Assembly: GCA_038025085.1 (NCBI GenBank)
Contig: CM076146.1
Location: forward strand, 17,396,001-17,460,000
Source: Tetragonia tetragonoides
Taxonomy: Eukaryota > Streptophyta > Magnoliopsida > Caryophyllales > Aizoaceae
DNA: 64,000 bases
Reading direction: 5' to 3'
How positions within the stretch are numbered: position 1 is the first letter of the stretch; every line of letters starts with the position of its first letter. Positions 21,480 through 32,334 of this stretch are shown one piece after another. The position numbers and the translations under genes were made by a program. The notes beneath the pieces were generated by a model that was not told where the DNA came from, ran no database searches, and saw only the letters and a program-made list of their open reading frames with translations.

Positions 21480-21685
21480 TGAGCTTATTTCCATGTAAGC
21501 TAATACAGTTGAGCTACTTACTTAGTATCAGGGAGGGACTACAAGTGGCAGTGGAAGCGGGCTGGAGGAAGCTTAAAGTCAACTCTGACGTGACCAATGA
21601 ACACAAGTTTCGGGAGGAAAAGAAGTTGGCAGATTGTTTGGCCAAGGATTGTGTGGTTGAAAATGGTCTTGTTTTAGTGATGTAA
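21480..21685 (+). pseudogene. RNase H-like (RVT_3) fragment
   Basis: The frame contains 'REGLQVAVEAGWRKLKVNSD' and then 'REEKKLADCLAKD'. These match two conserved parts of the plant RVT_3-type RNase H domain found at the end of LINE ORF2 and in captured copies. The central part of the domain is missing. The N-terminal 35 residues of the open frame are hydrophobic and unrelated. I infer a shuffled fragment with no activity. Confidence 0.55.
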
Positions 21686-21689
21686 TTAA

Positions 21690-22871
21690 ACTAAACCATC
21701 CTAATGCTAGTTGTACGAACATGTATGATGATGATCTCCATGGAAGATCATATGAACGTTATTATAATTATATTGTGACGTAATGATATGAAGTGATGCA
21801 TTGTGACCAAAATTTTAAAAAATTGGACATATATAGACTAACTTGATGATACTTAGCTCAAAACACGCACAAACTGCTTCACTGTTTGGAACACATTCAT
21901 TTACAATTAGCTGACACCGAAAGATAATCTCCTTATATCCATAATAAAAATAATTAAAGCTTTACTAATAATATGATATGATAGTGCTACTACGCGTATG
22001 AGTATATATTTATACACGTGTAATATGTTTATGTGTACTTGCCATGTATATTTCAAATTTATAAAGTGTTTATTCATTGTTTATTCATTATTTTGTTATG
22101 TATATTTTAATTTTTTTTATTTATGTTTAATTTACAATAAGATATTTATTCCATAATTAGATAAGTGTGATTTAACATACGAAAAACAATTTAACAAAGC
22201 AAGAGCAAACTATTACTCCCAAAAATAATCATGTTGCATCAGCGCGGGCCCACGTAAAAGAAAAAAAAAATTAAAAACAACTAGTGCTGGACCACTGCTT
22301 TTCCCCAACATCTTCAGTCCAGGCGCCTAGAATGGACGCGCCTGGGTCTCCCTCTATTTGGCCTGCACGCACGCACTTTTTGGAATAACACACAAAATAG
22401 GAGTTTTACTATAAAATACATATACTTACTAATTTCCATGTAAAGGTAACTAAAGTTGCGAAATGCTTACTAAATAAGCGATTCTTTAACTAACAAAATA
22501 CAAATAAGGATACGTATAACTGATGGAACTGACCAGCGTGATGTGGATTTGACAAGTGCATGTCCAACAGTAACTAGAATTGACTACTCAATGACAATAT
22601 TCAAAAACTTGCCCCTTTTATATTTGCCTGCCTCACTTGCCCCATATAATTTGTCTTCTCAATTGCTACCAAGGACAATTGAAACTGGTAAGTTCATTAT
22701 TTTTGTCTCAATTTTCTTTCTTTCAAGTTGAAATTGATGTCCTTTACCCTCTTGATGGCTTCTCATTTCATAACAAGGAGATTTGAAATTGATGAATTTA
22801 GGTTTGAGCATGTATTTAAAACTGATGAATTTTGTTTGTTTTTTCCTTTGTCAAATTTTGATGAAAAAAAG
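21690..22871. other. No gene seen
   Basis: The sequence is AT-rich with two small features. An inverted repeat CCAGGCGC ... GCGCCTGG lies near 22319-22345. A chance frame at 22543-22731 has no recognisable motif. No element ends were identified. Confidence 0.4.
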
Positions 22872-23273
22872 CATGGCAAATCCGAATGGGATTACTAAAG
22901 CTTGTGATATCAGGGACTAGGCTAAACCCGCAAAGGAGGTTTCTTGCTCTGTGAGTATGGCCATCAAACAAGTAGAAGGGGCTGTGGATACTTTGCTTGG
23001 TTTGACGAAGGCAGCACCACATGGCAAAGAGATGTGATTAATAGGTTTCTTAATGATAAGAGGACTTTGCAAGCAACAGTGAATGAGCAAGGGGAACAAA
23101 TCAAGGCACTTCTATCTGACAATACTAAGTTCCTGATTGAGAAAGAAAAGAAGAGAGGGAAGTGGAAGCAAATGAAGGAAGAGCTGAAGAAGGCTAAGAA
23201 GAAAGGAGGAAACATTGTTTGGCTCATGATCATGGTTTTGGTGGTTTTTGTGGTGATAACAGTGAAGTTGTAA
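22872..23273 (+). pseudogene. GRF-type zinc-finger protein with coiled coil and C-terminal membrane helix, frameshifted
   Basis: GRF zinc fingers are short DNA/RNA-binding modules. Here the typical 'NPQRRF', 'CEYG', 'CGYFAWFDEG' pattern is split by frameshifts. 'LKLVISGTRLNPQRR' lies in one frame (about 22893-22940) and 'LLCEYGHQTSRRGCGYFAWF' in another, with a one-base slip in a T-run near 22940. The downstream frame adds a Lys/Glu-rich coiled coil (about residues 30-85) and a hydrophobic C-terminal helix 'NIVWLMIMVLVVFVVITV', and stops at 23271-23273. That layout recurs at 27122-27547 on the other strand, so it is a real family in this genome. The copy seems unable to make a full finger. 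Confidence 0.65.
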
Positions 23274-23459
23274 TGTCAATAAGTTAGTTTGTAATATGCT
23301 TGTTTGCTCATATGGCTCAATCCCAATTTGGCATACTAGTAAAATCAAGGCAGTGAAGACCAAATTAGCTAAGGATTTGAGCCATTTTATTAGATGGTTT
23401 ATGAAAAGATGCAACAAGGTATTAGTTGCTTTCAAAAAAGGCTAAATTGTATTATTCTC

Positions 23460-23800
23460 TTTGCAAATAGCAATTTGGCATACCAAATTTGGCATCATTG
23501 CAATGTGACGTTTTCTTCTCCCTTGCCAAATACATGAGTATACACATCCTTGCCAATTAATTGGCAATCTCTGATCCTTGCCAAATTGGTGTTCCCAATG
23601 CAAAAGAAAAGTAATTGTGGGGCTAGACCAAATAATAAACTTTGAGGAGTGAGGTGTGAGGAGAGAGAAAATGGAAATCTTGCTTGCCAAAATTGGTATG
23701 TGCATGGAGTGGATGCCAAATTTTAATAAAAGAGGAGAGAGAAGATAAAATGGGGTATTTGTATTTTATACATGCCAAATTTGGCATGTGGGATGTGGAA
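23460..23800. mobile_element. Possible MITE-like element rich in TTGGCA/TGCCAA words
   Basis: The stretch starts with 'CAATTTGGCATACCAAATTT' and ends with the perfect 18-bp palindrome CATGCCAAATTTGGCATG at 23771-23788. In between, TTGGCA or TGCCAA occurs at least seven more times on both strands. The inverted arrangement at the two ends suggests a small non-autonomous DNA transposon of about 330 bp. No target duplication was identified. Confidence 0.4.
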
Positions 23801-24059
23801 GCTCTAAGGAAAATGTACTCATATATGATGTACGTTGACTAACAAACAACAATACTAACTAAAAGTTACATCATTTTAACTAAATGAAGATTAATCACAT
23901 AAGACTAACTTGAAGCTTGGTTATCAACTTAATTTACATTGTACCTCTTGCAATACATAATTTTAGCAGCAAATAAAATATTTGATTTGATATTAAGTTG
24001 TTATTTGTTTTTTTTTCCTAGACTATTTATCCTTTGTTTTCCTATAGTTTTAGTTAGTA

Positions 24060-25407
24060 CTCTTCTTTCTTTGTCAACATAGTACATAGCGTCGCAAAAT
24101 CCCAAAAATAATAAAGAAACATAGTACATCATACGGATTTAGAACTATAGCCTTTGAACAATAGCCTTTTTTTAAAGCCAAGCCCAATTTCTTTTTCAAA
24201 GCTGAGGCCCAATTTCTTACACAAGGAATAATATGCCACTTGATAGGGGTCTCATTAGTTTGGTCATAATCCCACAAGCTCTCATCTCTCTGTTCTTTCC
24301 TCTTTAGCTTTCTCTTTCCACTCCCCACCCATAGCAGCCGGTCATCTCCCCCACCCACAACTTCAAATTTCTTTCTCTTCTCCCTCTCTTACATTCGCTT
24401 CTTCTATATCTCAAACCCCTTATTCTCTATTACATTCGTTCTTTCAATCAAGCTAAACTAAATCGAGGCAAATGGCTTCCATTGTTTAACAATTTGGAAG
24501 AGGTACGGTCTAAAAGTATTTACTTGTTGTTGATTTCTTTCAATTAATTTTAATGTTTGTCCATGGGACTTCTATATTTCTATCATTACTGTATATTTAA
24601 CCCGATATCTTCAAAATTTGGTTAGGGTTTGTGAAGTGTTGACAAAGTTTGGTTAGGGTTTGTCAAGTGTTTGGCAATTTTGCTATTGAAGATCTTCACC
24701 GAAACCTTATTTCGACGTTGAATCGAGGTACGAAACAAATCGTTTCCGGTATTTACATTGTGCATGTTTGATTTGATGAACTTTGTTGGTTATAATAGTG
24801 TTCAATTGAATTGAGCATCTGTGTTGTCATATAAATTGAATAATGATCTGCAAGTGATTAGATGAGATTAGAGTTCTTATTGCTCATTGCTGTGGATATA
24901 TGCTTATTGCTTTGTTTGATTAATTGGAACTGTATGCTGCTGGTATGTGATGTGTGATGTGTGATGTGGCTATGGTGTGACATCAAGGCAATCATGAGTT
25001 ATATACAGATGTTAGATTCCGATAATGTGAAACGGGTTGGCTTCAATTGAGGCCATGACTGCCATTTCTTACATAAAGAAGAGACAAAATAGATGAGTGT
25101 TAAGTGCATACATGTAATCATGCTCCCCAAGCCATTAGGAGTTTGAGATTTTGAGGAGTTGATGGGTTTATATACATGTATGGGAAATATTTTAGGTCTA
25201 TGTATAACGGTTTAATGAATTTGGTTGCATTTAGTTGCTAGTGGTATTGAGTGCTGATTAGTGACTAGGGAGAGGGGTTATTTCTTGCTGGCTTTATATA
25301 CGGGATGAAATTATTAAACTTGTTCGTTGATTGTTTACATGTTGTATGTTTTTGAACTCAATTTAGTTGAATAATATCATGATTTTATTGTAGTTAGTAC
25401 GGGTACA
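24060..25407 (+). promoter_or_regulatory. Upstream region and probable leader intron of the PF20167-type gene
   Basis: 24280-24460 is CT-rich, like a plant 5' leader. A donor-like 'GAAGAG|GTACGG' lies near 24502 and an acceptor 'TTTATTGTAG' ends near 25393, 14 bases before the ATG at 25408. Between them 'TTGGTTAGGGTTTGT' occurs twice (about 24618 and 24647). I infer a leader intron of about 0.9 kb. Confidence 0.4.
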
Positions 25408-26650
25408 ATGCCACCAAAGACAATAGGGAAAGGATCAAAGAATCTAATAAGAAATGAAAAGTACCCATCCAAACCGAATTATTTAGGGGTTATTTATAAG
25501 GATAAGACTCAAAGGGTGAATTTTGAAAGACTTGAGGAGCGTAAAATGTTTCAAACTAGATATATGGATGATGAAGCAATTCATGTTTTGGGTATTGAGA
25601 ATGACATCCGTAGGTTCCTCCATATTTTTCAATGGAATCAATTGATGAAAAGAAAAGCTAACACATATAAAAGAGTCACCCTTGAATTTCTTAGTTCATT
25701 TCAAGTCAATTTTGAAGACAACGACACTGATCATGAGAAGACCATCAAATTTTGGTTGTTTAATATTGATTATGAGTGGGACTTGGCTAAATTCAATGAA
25801 GCGTATGGGACTCGTAATACTGGCTTTTTGACTGTAGAAAAGAAAGGTGGGTCTAATGAGGATGCTGTTTGGGAAAAGTTGACTTGTAAGGCAAGATTTG
25901 TAGGAAAAGGTTCAAAGGCAATCAGTATAAGAAATCCTGGTTTCCGTTATTTTCATAGAATGATATCTTTCACCTTATTTGGGCGAGCTGGTGGTAATGA
26001 TGGCAAGGTGACTCAAAAGGACCTTTTCATTATATGGTGTTTGATTTATGATATGCCGCTCAATACTGGTGCGTTTATGGCAAATCATACGGCTGGGATT
26101 GTGAACAAAACCGGTGACATTGTTTTTGGTGGGTTGATAACTCCTATACTAGATCATTGTGGAGTGGATGTGAATTCTCTCAAAAACCTTGATGAGGAGG
26201 TACTTGGAAAGAATCAAATTGATGTGGAATCTTGTATTTCCATGAAATAGGTGTACAAGGAGGAGGACCACTATAGATGGAAATTTAAGGATGGAAGCAA
26301 TATTCTAATTCCGTGGCCCGACAGAACAAACACTTGTCGATCTGAAAAATTGGCAAATGTTAATTAGTGACATCCCTGAACCTAGTTTCGAAAGCACAGA
26401 GGATGAAAGGGATGAACAAAGTACTGCCAATAAAGACATTCAGCGCTTCCATGAAGTGGGAAATCATTTGTTGAATGGCAGATCAGTACGTGGAATAATG
26501 AAAGAGCTAGAGAGACAACGTAGATTATTGGAGGACATGCAAAAGAACCAAGAAATAATGGAATCCCGGTTACAATCAATTGATTACACCTTGAATTCGA
26601 TCCATGCTTGGCATGAAGCTCGAGGACATTTTGGTCCTCCACGTGCTTAA
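25408..26650 (+). pseudogene. 'Putative plant transposon protein' (PF20167-like) gene with in-frame TAG and frameshift
   Basis: The 280-residue frame from ATG 25408 has a basic N-terminus ('MPPKTIGKGSK'), then 'TRYMDDEAIHVLGIENDI' and 'TLEFLSSFQV' with the order expected for the PF20167 domain (Athila ORF1-like). It ends with 'KDLFIIWCLIYDMPLNTGAF'. A TAG at 26248-26250 is followed in the same frame by 38 more sensible codons ('VYKEEDHYRWKFKDGSNILI' onward). A second frame (26357-26647) then supplies a coiled-coil tail 'ELERQRRLLEDMQKNQEIME'. Family members usually have such a tail, so one TAG and one frameshift probably split a single 420-residue protein. The molecular role of the family is not known to me beyond its link to transposons. 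Confidence 0.7.
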
Positions 26651-26699
26651 CAGTGCAATCTTTGATATGTATTTTCTATACTCTTGGTTGATATAGCAT

Positions 26700-27118
26700 A
26701 TGTTGCTATTTTCAGGTGTTTGTTTACTATTTTCAGGTGTTTGTTTACTAAGTGAATGTTGTTGAATTCTTAGGAGTCAGTAGTGGACCTTTTCACTAGC
26801 ACATCTCGTGGTATTTGTTTTGGTTGTTTGTGATGTATGTTTTGTCTAAGTTTGGTCAGTAGTGTATCATTAGCAGTGGCTTGCTTGGGGCATAGGTTTT
26901 CTGTTTTCTTACATTCAATTGCAAATTTGCAATACAAATGTAGCTAATCTTACTTGATAATTTAGTTGGATTTAAGTGAAATGAAGGATTACAACATTAA
27001 GTAGAAGCTTACATGATTAATTGAACCAAGGATATTGAAACATCTTAGCATACAACATTAAGTAAGTAGCTTACATGATAAACTGAAAAGGAAATTGATA
27101 AACATCTTAGCATAGACT
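26700..27118. repeat. Local tandem duplications in intergenic DNA
   Basis: Two copies of 'CTATTTTCAGGTGTTTGTTT' occur back to back near 26706-26750. Further on, two imperfect copies of about 65 bp share 'ACATTAAGTA', 'GCTTACATGAT' and 'AACATCTTAGCATA' (26995-27115). No gene lies here. Confidence 0.7.
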
Positions 27119-27121
27119 AGA

Positions 27122-27547
27122 TCAGCCATTTTTGGTGAAATGGTTGAAGAAAATAAAAGCCAGAAGAATCCTAAATCCCCACAAACCGTACTTCACAATT
27201 AACACCATTTGCTCGGCAACTTCGTCCAGCTTTTTGGCCAACCCGGTATTATTCTCCTCAGTTGTCATAACTGCTTCCGTTGCATGGACTTGTTGTGTGA
27301 CTTCGTCGCCACGATTCGGTGTTGCTAGTGCGGCAGTTGTTATAATGTGTTGCACTCCCACCCAACACAAAAAATCACACTTGCCACATTTAAAGTAAGG
27401 GACATTTGGGTTTTTCTCAGAATTTGAAATGTGAATAACCGCAAAATGTGGATTGTCAGTACATTTAGGGCAAATTTGGTTCCGCATTTTTAAACCACAA
27501 GGAGGTACCTAAGGACGTGAGGCGGAAGTAGATGAACGGGATGGCAT
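27122..27547 (-). pseudogene. Second GRF-type zinc-finger protein, in-frame TAG after codon 12
   Basis: From ATG 27547 the frame gives 'MPSRSSTSASRP', then TAG at 27509-27511, then continues without a break. What follows is 'VPPCGLKMRNQICPKC', 'SNSEKNPNVPYFKCGKCDF' and 'CWVGV', a GRF-like finger with several Cys pairs. A linker and a C-terminal hydrophobic helix 'LWGFRILLAFIFFNHF' complete it, ending at 27122. A product could also start at the ATG at 27487 just inside the finger (121 residues). It shares its layout (finger, linker, C-terminal membrane helix) with the locus at 22872-23273. The single stop leaves the rest intact. If translation starts at 27487, some of the finger's first ligands would be lost. 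Confidence 0.65.
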
Positions 27548-28090
27548 GTTATGGTTATGGTAATGGTTGTAATTGGAAAGGTAAATGCTAGTGTGAGGTG
27601 AGATGGTATAGGGCGAAAGATGGTGAAGAAAACTATAAGTTATGTTGCCCAAATATAGAGAGTAGATTTAAGGCATGGAAGAATTGGAGGGAAAATATGG
27701 AGGGAAAGGGGAAAAATGGAAGGAAAGGGGAAAATAAAGATTATAAGTATTGTAGTCTATAAATGATACCTATGAATTAGTACCCTTTGACATGACATTT
27801 TAATCATTCAGCTTTTCTTACAAAGGAAATGGGATCAAGAGAAGAGGGAAAACGAAAAAAGTACAAAATAGAAACAAGAGGTGAAGAAAGTTCCCAATCC
27901 AATTCCATTCAATTTAACAATGGAAGATCAATGTCATTAGTCCTAAACAAAAAGGTATTTATTTATCAATTTGGAAATTGCAGAACAATTGCTATTAATT
28001 GGAATGAATATTAAATTGTTGTGATTACAAAATATCTTACAATCCCTTGATGTTTAGACATTAAAAAAGCTTTGGTATAAAGGAGATCAT
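27548..28090. other. Upstream region of the second GRF gene; no other gene seen
   Basis: The first 200 bases are purine-rich on the plus strand (pyrimidine-rich on the gene strand), with repeated 'GGAAAGGGGAAAA' at about 27705 and 27722. A frame at 27829-28014 begins 'MGSREEGKRKKYK' but has no recognisable domain and loses coding character after codon 35. Confidence 0.4.
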
Positions 28091-28097
28091 ATTATGA

Positions 28098-28371
28098 TGA
28101 CATAAAAACTGAAGTAGGACGATTTTTTGATCGATTGGGAGTCCACCTTGAAGAAGAGACCGTAAAGGATCTTTGCTATGGTGAAGGAAAAGTATTCAAG
28201 AAAAGGAGTGTTAAACTTCATAATCTCCACTCCATCTATGAATCCTACCAAATCAAGAGGGCTAGAGATATGGAAGAGACTGCCAATATTGCTATGGCCA
28301 ATGAGCCTAGTAGTGATGAAGAAGTTAAAGTGTCATTCAAAGATGATGACCTTATAGATCTTTTCCTCTAA
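28098..28371 (+). CDS. Unrecognised acidic/basic exon, about 90 codons
   Basis: The frame reads 'YDDIKTEVGRFFDRLGVHL' and then a Lys-rich stretch, and ends with the acidic 'SSDEEVKVSFKDDDLIDLFL' before a TAA. It has balanced, protein-like composition and stays open upstream to about 28095 without an ATG at the natural start. It could therefore be a terminal exon of a spliced gene or a captured fragment. I do not recognise the family. Confidence 0.4.
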
Positions 28372-28650
28372 GTATAATATTTTCTACAATAATGGTAGAC
28401 ATTAAGCAATTATAATTTCTAATCTTCTTTTCAGTTTATCATGTAAGTGTAGAGATTAATGGTGTAATCTTTTGTTTCAGTGCAAACCATTATGACATTA
28501 ATTCAATAAAGTTATCAAACTGGAAGCTATTGTAAACTACATAAGTTCAAATTTCTCTAGATAATTCTTAACTTGTCATACATAGGACAATACATCAATG
28601 ATACTCATACACTACTTAACTTCTAATCCCAATACATTTAAACCACTGAA

Positions 28651-28896
28651 TTAGTGGAATACAGCTTCACCACTCCATTGCTTGTACGCCCGATACATTG
28701 ACTCTAGTTTGTTGAGCTCAGGATCGCCCCAAAACAGCTTCCACATATCTGGAGATGGCATGAATTTTCGAATGCGATGGATCAGGAGATATAACTCATG
28801 TTGTATCTCCTTTAGATGATTAGTCAACTTCTCCATTTCATCTTCCATGATATCCTTATTGCTACTCATAATAGAATTAGATGATGGCTCCTCCAT
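28651..28896 (-). CDS. Unrecognised 81-aa protein
   Basis: From ATG 28896 the frame gives 'MEEPSSNSIMSSNKDIMEDE', a predicted helical region ('MEKLTNHLKEIQHELYLLIH') and 'DMWKLFWGDPELNKLESMYR', with a stop at 28651-28653. The helix pattern and Trp content look protein-like. A start codon in good context and no internal stop support a small gene. No family was recognised and no membrane or signal segment is seen. Confidence 0.4.
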   Translation of the reverse strand: MEEPSSNSIMSSNKDIMEDEMEKLTNHLKEIQHELYLLIHRIRKFMPSPDMWKLFWGDPELNKLESMYRAYKQWSGEAVFH

Positions 28897-29710
28897 TTAT
28901 ACTCTTTTATGAACTAAATACTGGATACTAGATAAAAGCCAAAGCCTACTACTTTATGCTTCAAATAAATCAACTACGAAACCATTATTTTTTATTTTTT
29001 CCTGGTTAGATACCAGCACATGGTTTTGACGAAATATTAACTAAAGTATACAAATATTAACTAAATCTGAACCTAGCAATTTGAACCAACACTGAGAGCC
29101 TACAAACGGAGGTGACATGCTATAGGACCTAGAGTTTCAAATATTAACTAAAACCTTACAATATTGACTAAACTACTAAAATATTTACTAAATCCCCTGC
29201 CATGGTTTGACATCTGAATTGACATGTCAGAAAAGCTATATTTATTATGTTGCTCTTCTACCTAGCTATAGTTTAGCTAGCTGAACTATAGTGCAAGTAT
29301 TGGGGGCAATACAACTGATGGCAAAATGAAAATGAGAGAGAGAGCTTCTGAATAAAGGAGGCAAGACTTTTACAAACCGACCAACAAATATATTTAGTGC
29401 TTATTTTGTAAATACCATAGCTTAATTATTAATAATAAATAAAAATTATAAAAATTACCAATATTTATTTTTTTTCTCCCTCTATAATTAGAGATCCAAT
29501 TTGCGATATTTTTCACATCTTTCAAAAATTAAATCAAAGAGAAAAGGAGGTGAGAGAAAATTGGACTTTGGAGGTGACAAAGTGGGTGAAAATCAAGAGG
29601 GTGCTACAAAGTACAAGGGTAAGAACTAGTTGAAAGTATAATGATGTGGAGGAGAGTGAAATAGGTGGCCAAACAAAGGTATCTCTAGCAAAAAAAAAAA
29701 AATATTAGAT
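28897..29710. other. No gene seen; TTAACTAAA-like words
   Basis: Six or more 'ATTAACTAAA' or 'TTTACTAAA' variants occur between 29035 and 29200. The palindromic 'ATAGTTTAGCTAGCTGAACTAT' family of words lies near 29266-29291. The last 100 bases contain an A-run of about 13. Nothing here indicates a gene. Confidence 0.4.
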
Positions 29711-29950
29711 CTCACCAATTCAGTTGTCGCCCTGTCATTGGTCAAGCAAAATTCAAAATTTTCTTTTTCCTCCTCGGATTGGAACAACTTACTAAACTAT
29801 TTCTTTCCTTCACTAAATTTTGAACTTTCTAACTCAACCATCCATACCTTTACCAGTGAATTGTATGTTAACACAACTATAAAAACAAACACCACACTAT
29901 TCATTTATTACCCTACTTCACTTTTCTTCTCAAATCAGTATTAAAAATCA

Positions 29951-31618
29951 ATGGGCATTCACAACTCCTCTCTCTCCTCTCACCCAACTACCATTATTTT
30001 CCATGACAATAATTTGATGGAGGTACTTGTGACACAATTCACACCCTCAACTATCTCCTTAAACCCAACACTTTTTGCACCCTCATCATTTACACCATCA
30101 ATGACACCATTAATTGCACCATTAATGACACCAACTGGGAACCAACCACCACTGTCACAAGCAAAACCACCACTTCCACAAGCAACACCCCACCATTCAT
30201 GTCCGATTCAGAGAACATCAAGAAATTGGGTAATCCCTTGCTCTAATTTATGGTTTGCTTGTTTTGTCCATAGTTTTTGGTTTGATAATTTGTGATTTGC
30301 TTATTGTAAGTACTTAAATTAATTTAATTAGTTATCGTTATGATTGTTCAAAGTTAGTAGAACTTGAAAATAGATACAAAGATCTAAATAATTATAGCTT
30401 TGATAATTTATACATTCCTTGTTTAAAGAACAAAAAGATCAAAACTTTTTAGGTTTCCTCACACTAAATGGGATGCAAACTATTGTCAAAAAAGCCTCCT
30501 TATGTTGTCGTTCATGAGAAGAATAAAGGGGGACCAAATGGATTTATGGATTTATGTTGTCCTTCATGAGAAGAATAAAGTGGTGTAATTGGATTTAGTG
30601 TCTATTTTAGATTGAATGAGAAATTGTCTCCAAAGTCACCATCTTGCAAATGATGTTTTTTTTCTTTCCATGAAGCAAATGATGTAGTTTTAGTCTGTAT
30701 ATAAACTAGCTTTTAGTTTTAGTTTTAGTTGAGTTATTTATCTGTCCTCACAGAGGACCTAGCTTTTGGTTTGTTCCTGTTTTAAGATGTGAACACCCTC
30801 ATGCGTTGCAACCCTACTACCTTCTGCTCCTGCATTGAATATGTTGTCTTATTTCCTTTTCAATTTGTTGTCAGCTCCACATAAATCTCAATGTAGGTCA
30901 GTAATGTCTGTTGTTGTCTTCTTGCCTTTTCAATGTAGGTGAGGAATGTCTTATCAGTGCTTACGTGCTTATTCTATGTTAAATTTGGCTGCTTTATGTC
31001 TAAATATTGAAAGGATTAGTTGAGGTGATTCTTGGGCGAGTGACAGCAAGAAGGAAGTGTTTGCAGGCAAATTGTTTTGGCTTGATACATCAAATTAGAT
31101 ACTTAACAATATCCATGTTAACTAAAAATTACAAACCTTAACTAAATTAGCATTGAGTGAATTAATTGAAACCAGTAAGGAATGAATGGTAATAATTTTT
31201 GTGATTACACTAATATCTTGTAGAGGAGGAGATCGATGTTGTGTACTCCTTAGAGTCCCTTCGGAAGTTGTACACAGATAAGAAAAGGAAGCTTGCAAGG
31301 CTCGAAAGCGAAACCACGGCTTTTCTGGAACGCATCTTGTGGGATAACAAAAAGAACGACGTTGCTAATTTACTACAAGTTGCGGGAGATCCTTTGATGG
31401 TTATCATCAACATGCTCGAACCACTCATTCCTCTTGAGGAGTGCTATTCCACTACCAACCCAAAGGTGGATGTTGCTCGTGCAGCAAGGGCCGAGCAAAA
31501 GGTGGTGGCTATGCGAAAGACAAGGGCAGCAACAAAGGGGAAGCCAAAGGCAAAGGGGAAAGCAAAGAAGCTGGCCAACGAATTTCTCGATTTGGCCGCG
31601 GACTCTCAGCAGATCTAA
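29951..31618 (+). CDS. Unrecognised two-exon gene with basic C-terminus
   Basis: Exon 1 (29951-30229) starts 'MGIHNSSLSSHP' and has a Pro/Thr/Ser-rich, low-complexity second half with 'MTPLIAPLMTPTG'. The GT donor at 30230 follows a complete codon. Exon 2 (31226-31618) starts after 'TAGAG' and reads 'EEIDVVYSLESLRKLYTDKK', a helical stretch with 'FLERILWDNKKNDVANLLQV', and a Lys/Ala/Gly-rich tail 'KGKPKAKGKAKKLANEFLDL'. The two exons join in phase 0 to give about 224 residues. The basic tail suggests nucleic acid binding, but this is inference. A 29-base block upstream (29723-29751) also occurs at 6391. No family recognised. Confidence 0.45.
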
Positions 31619-32334
31619 CTCCAACAACCATGGTTGGTGGTCAACTGTGCTACACCCTCAGTATTGGTTTTGTGGTCCAAGCTCTTTCTTTTGCGTTGGT
31701 TTTCTGATGTGCAAGCCAATCATCTAAAATTATGTCTTTTAAATTCTGTTTGAACTCATCACTTGAACTATCTTATTTTATTGCTTTTAAGATTCTATGC
31801 TTGTACCCCGTATCCTATGTTGCTATGAATGAATGAAAGGAGTTGACATTTTGGTACTATATCTGGCGCCATGTTTGTTGCTATATACCTCCACTTATTA
31901 CCAGTGGAAAATATCACCAGTGCAAAATGTATGTCACTGGTATTTATCTTGTTTATCCAAATAACGATGACTTGCTGCAGCCCAAATGAGTTACAACAGG
32001 CCCAACACAAATCATTTACAAGTACTCCTAAGTCCTAGTACAAATATTGTTTCCTGTTTGTCATCAGTCCATAGGTCAACATTCGACAAAAAAAGGGAGT
32101 ACAAGGCATATATACCACCACCTTCAAGGCTTCAACGCTCTCATTAGCAATCCCTCCGGCCAACCACCATCGCCACCTCGGACGCAAACAACCAGTGGGA
32201 AATATCACGAATTATTAACTAGTGGAAACGTATGTCTGGGTAATATACAAAAGGAAGATGTAACAAATACAACCTTCCTATTATTTACAAAACCGTCTTT
32301 AATGGCAAACATAAAGTTCAAAGTGGTAATTTAA

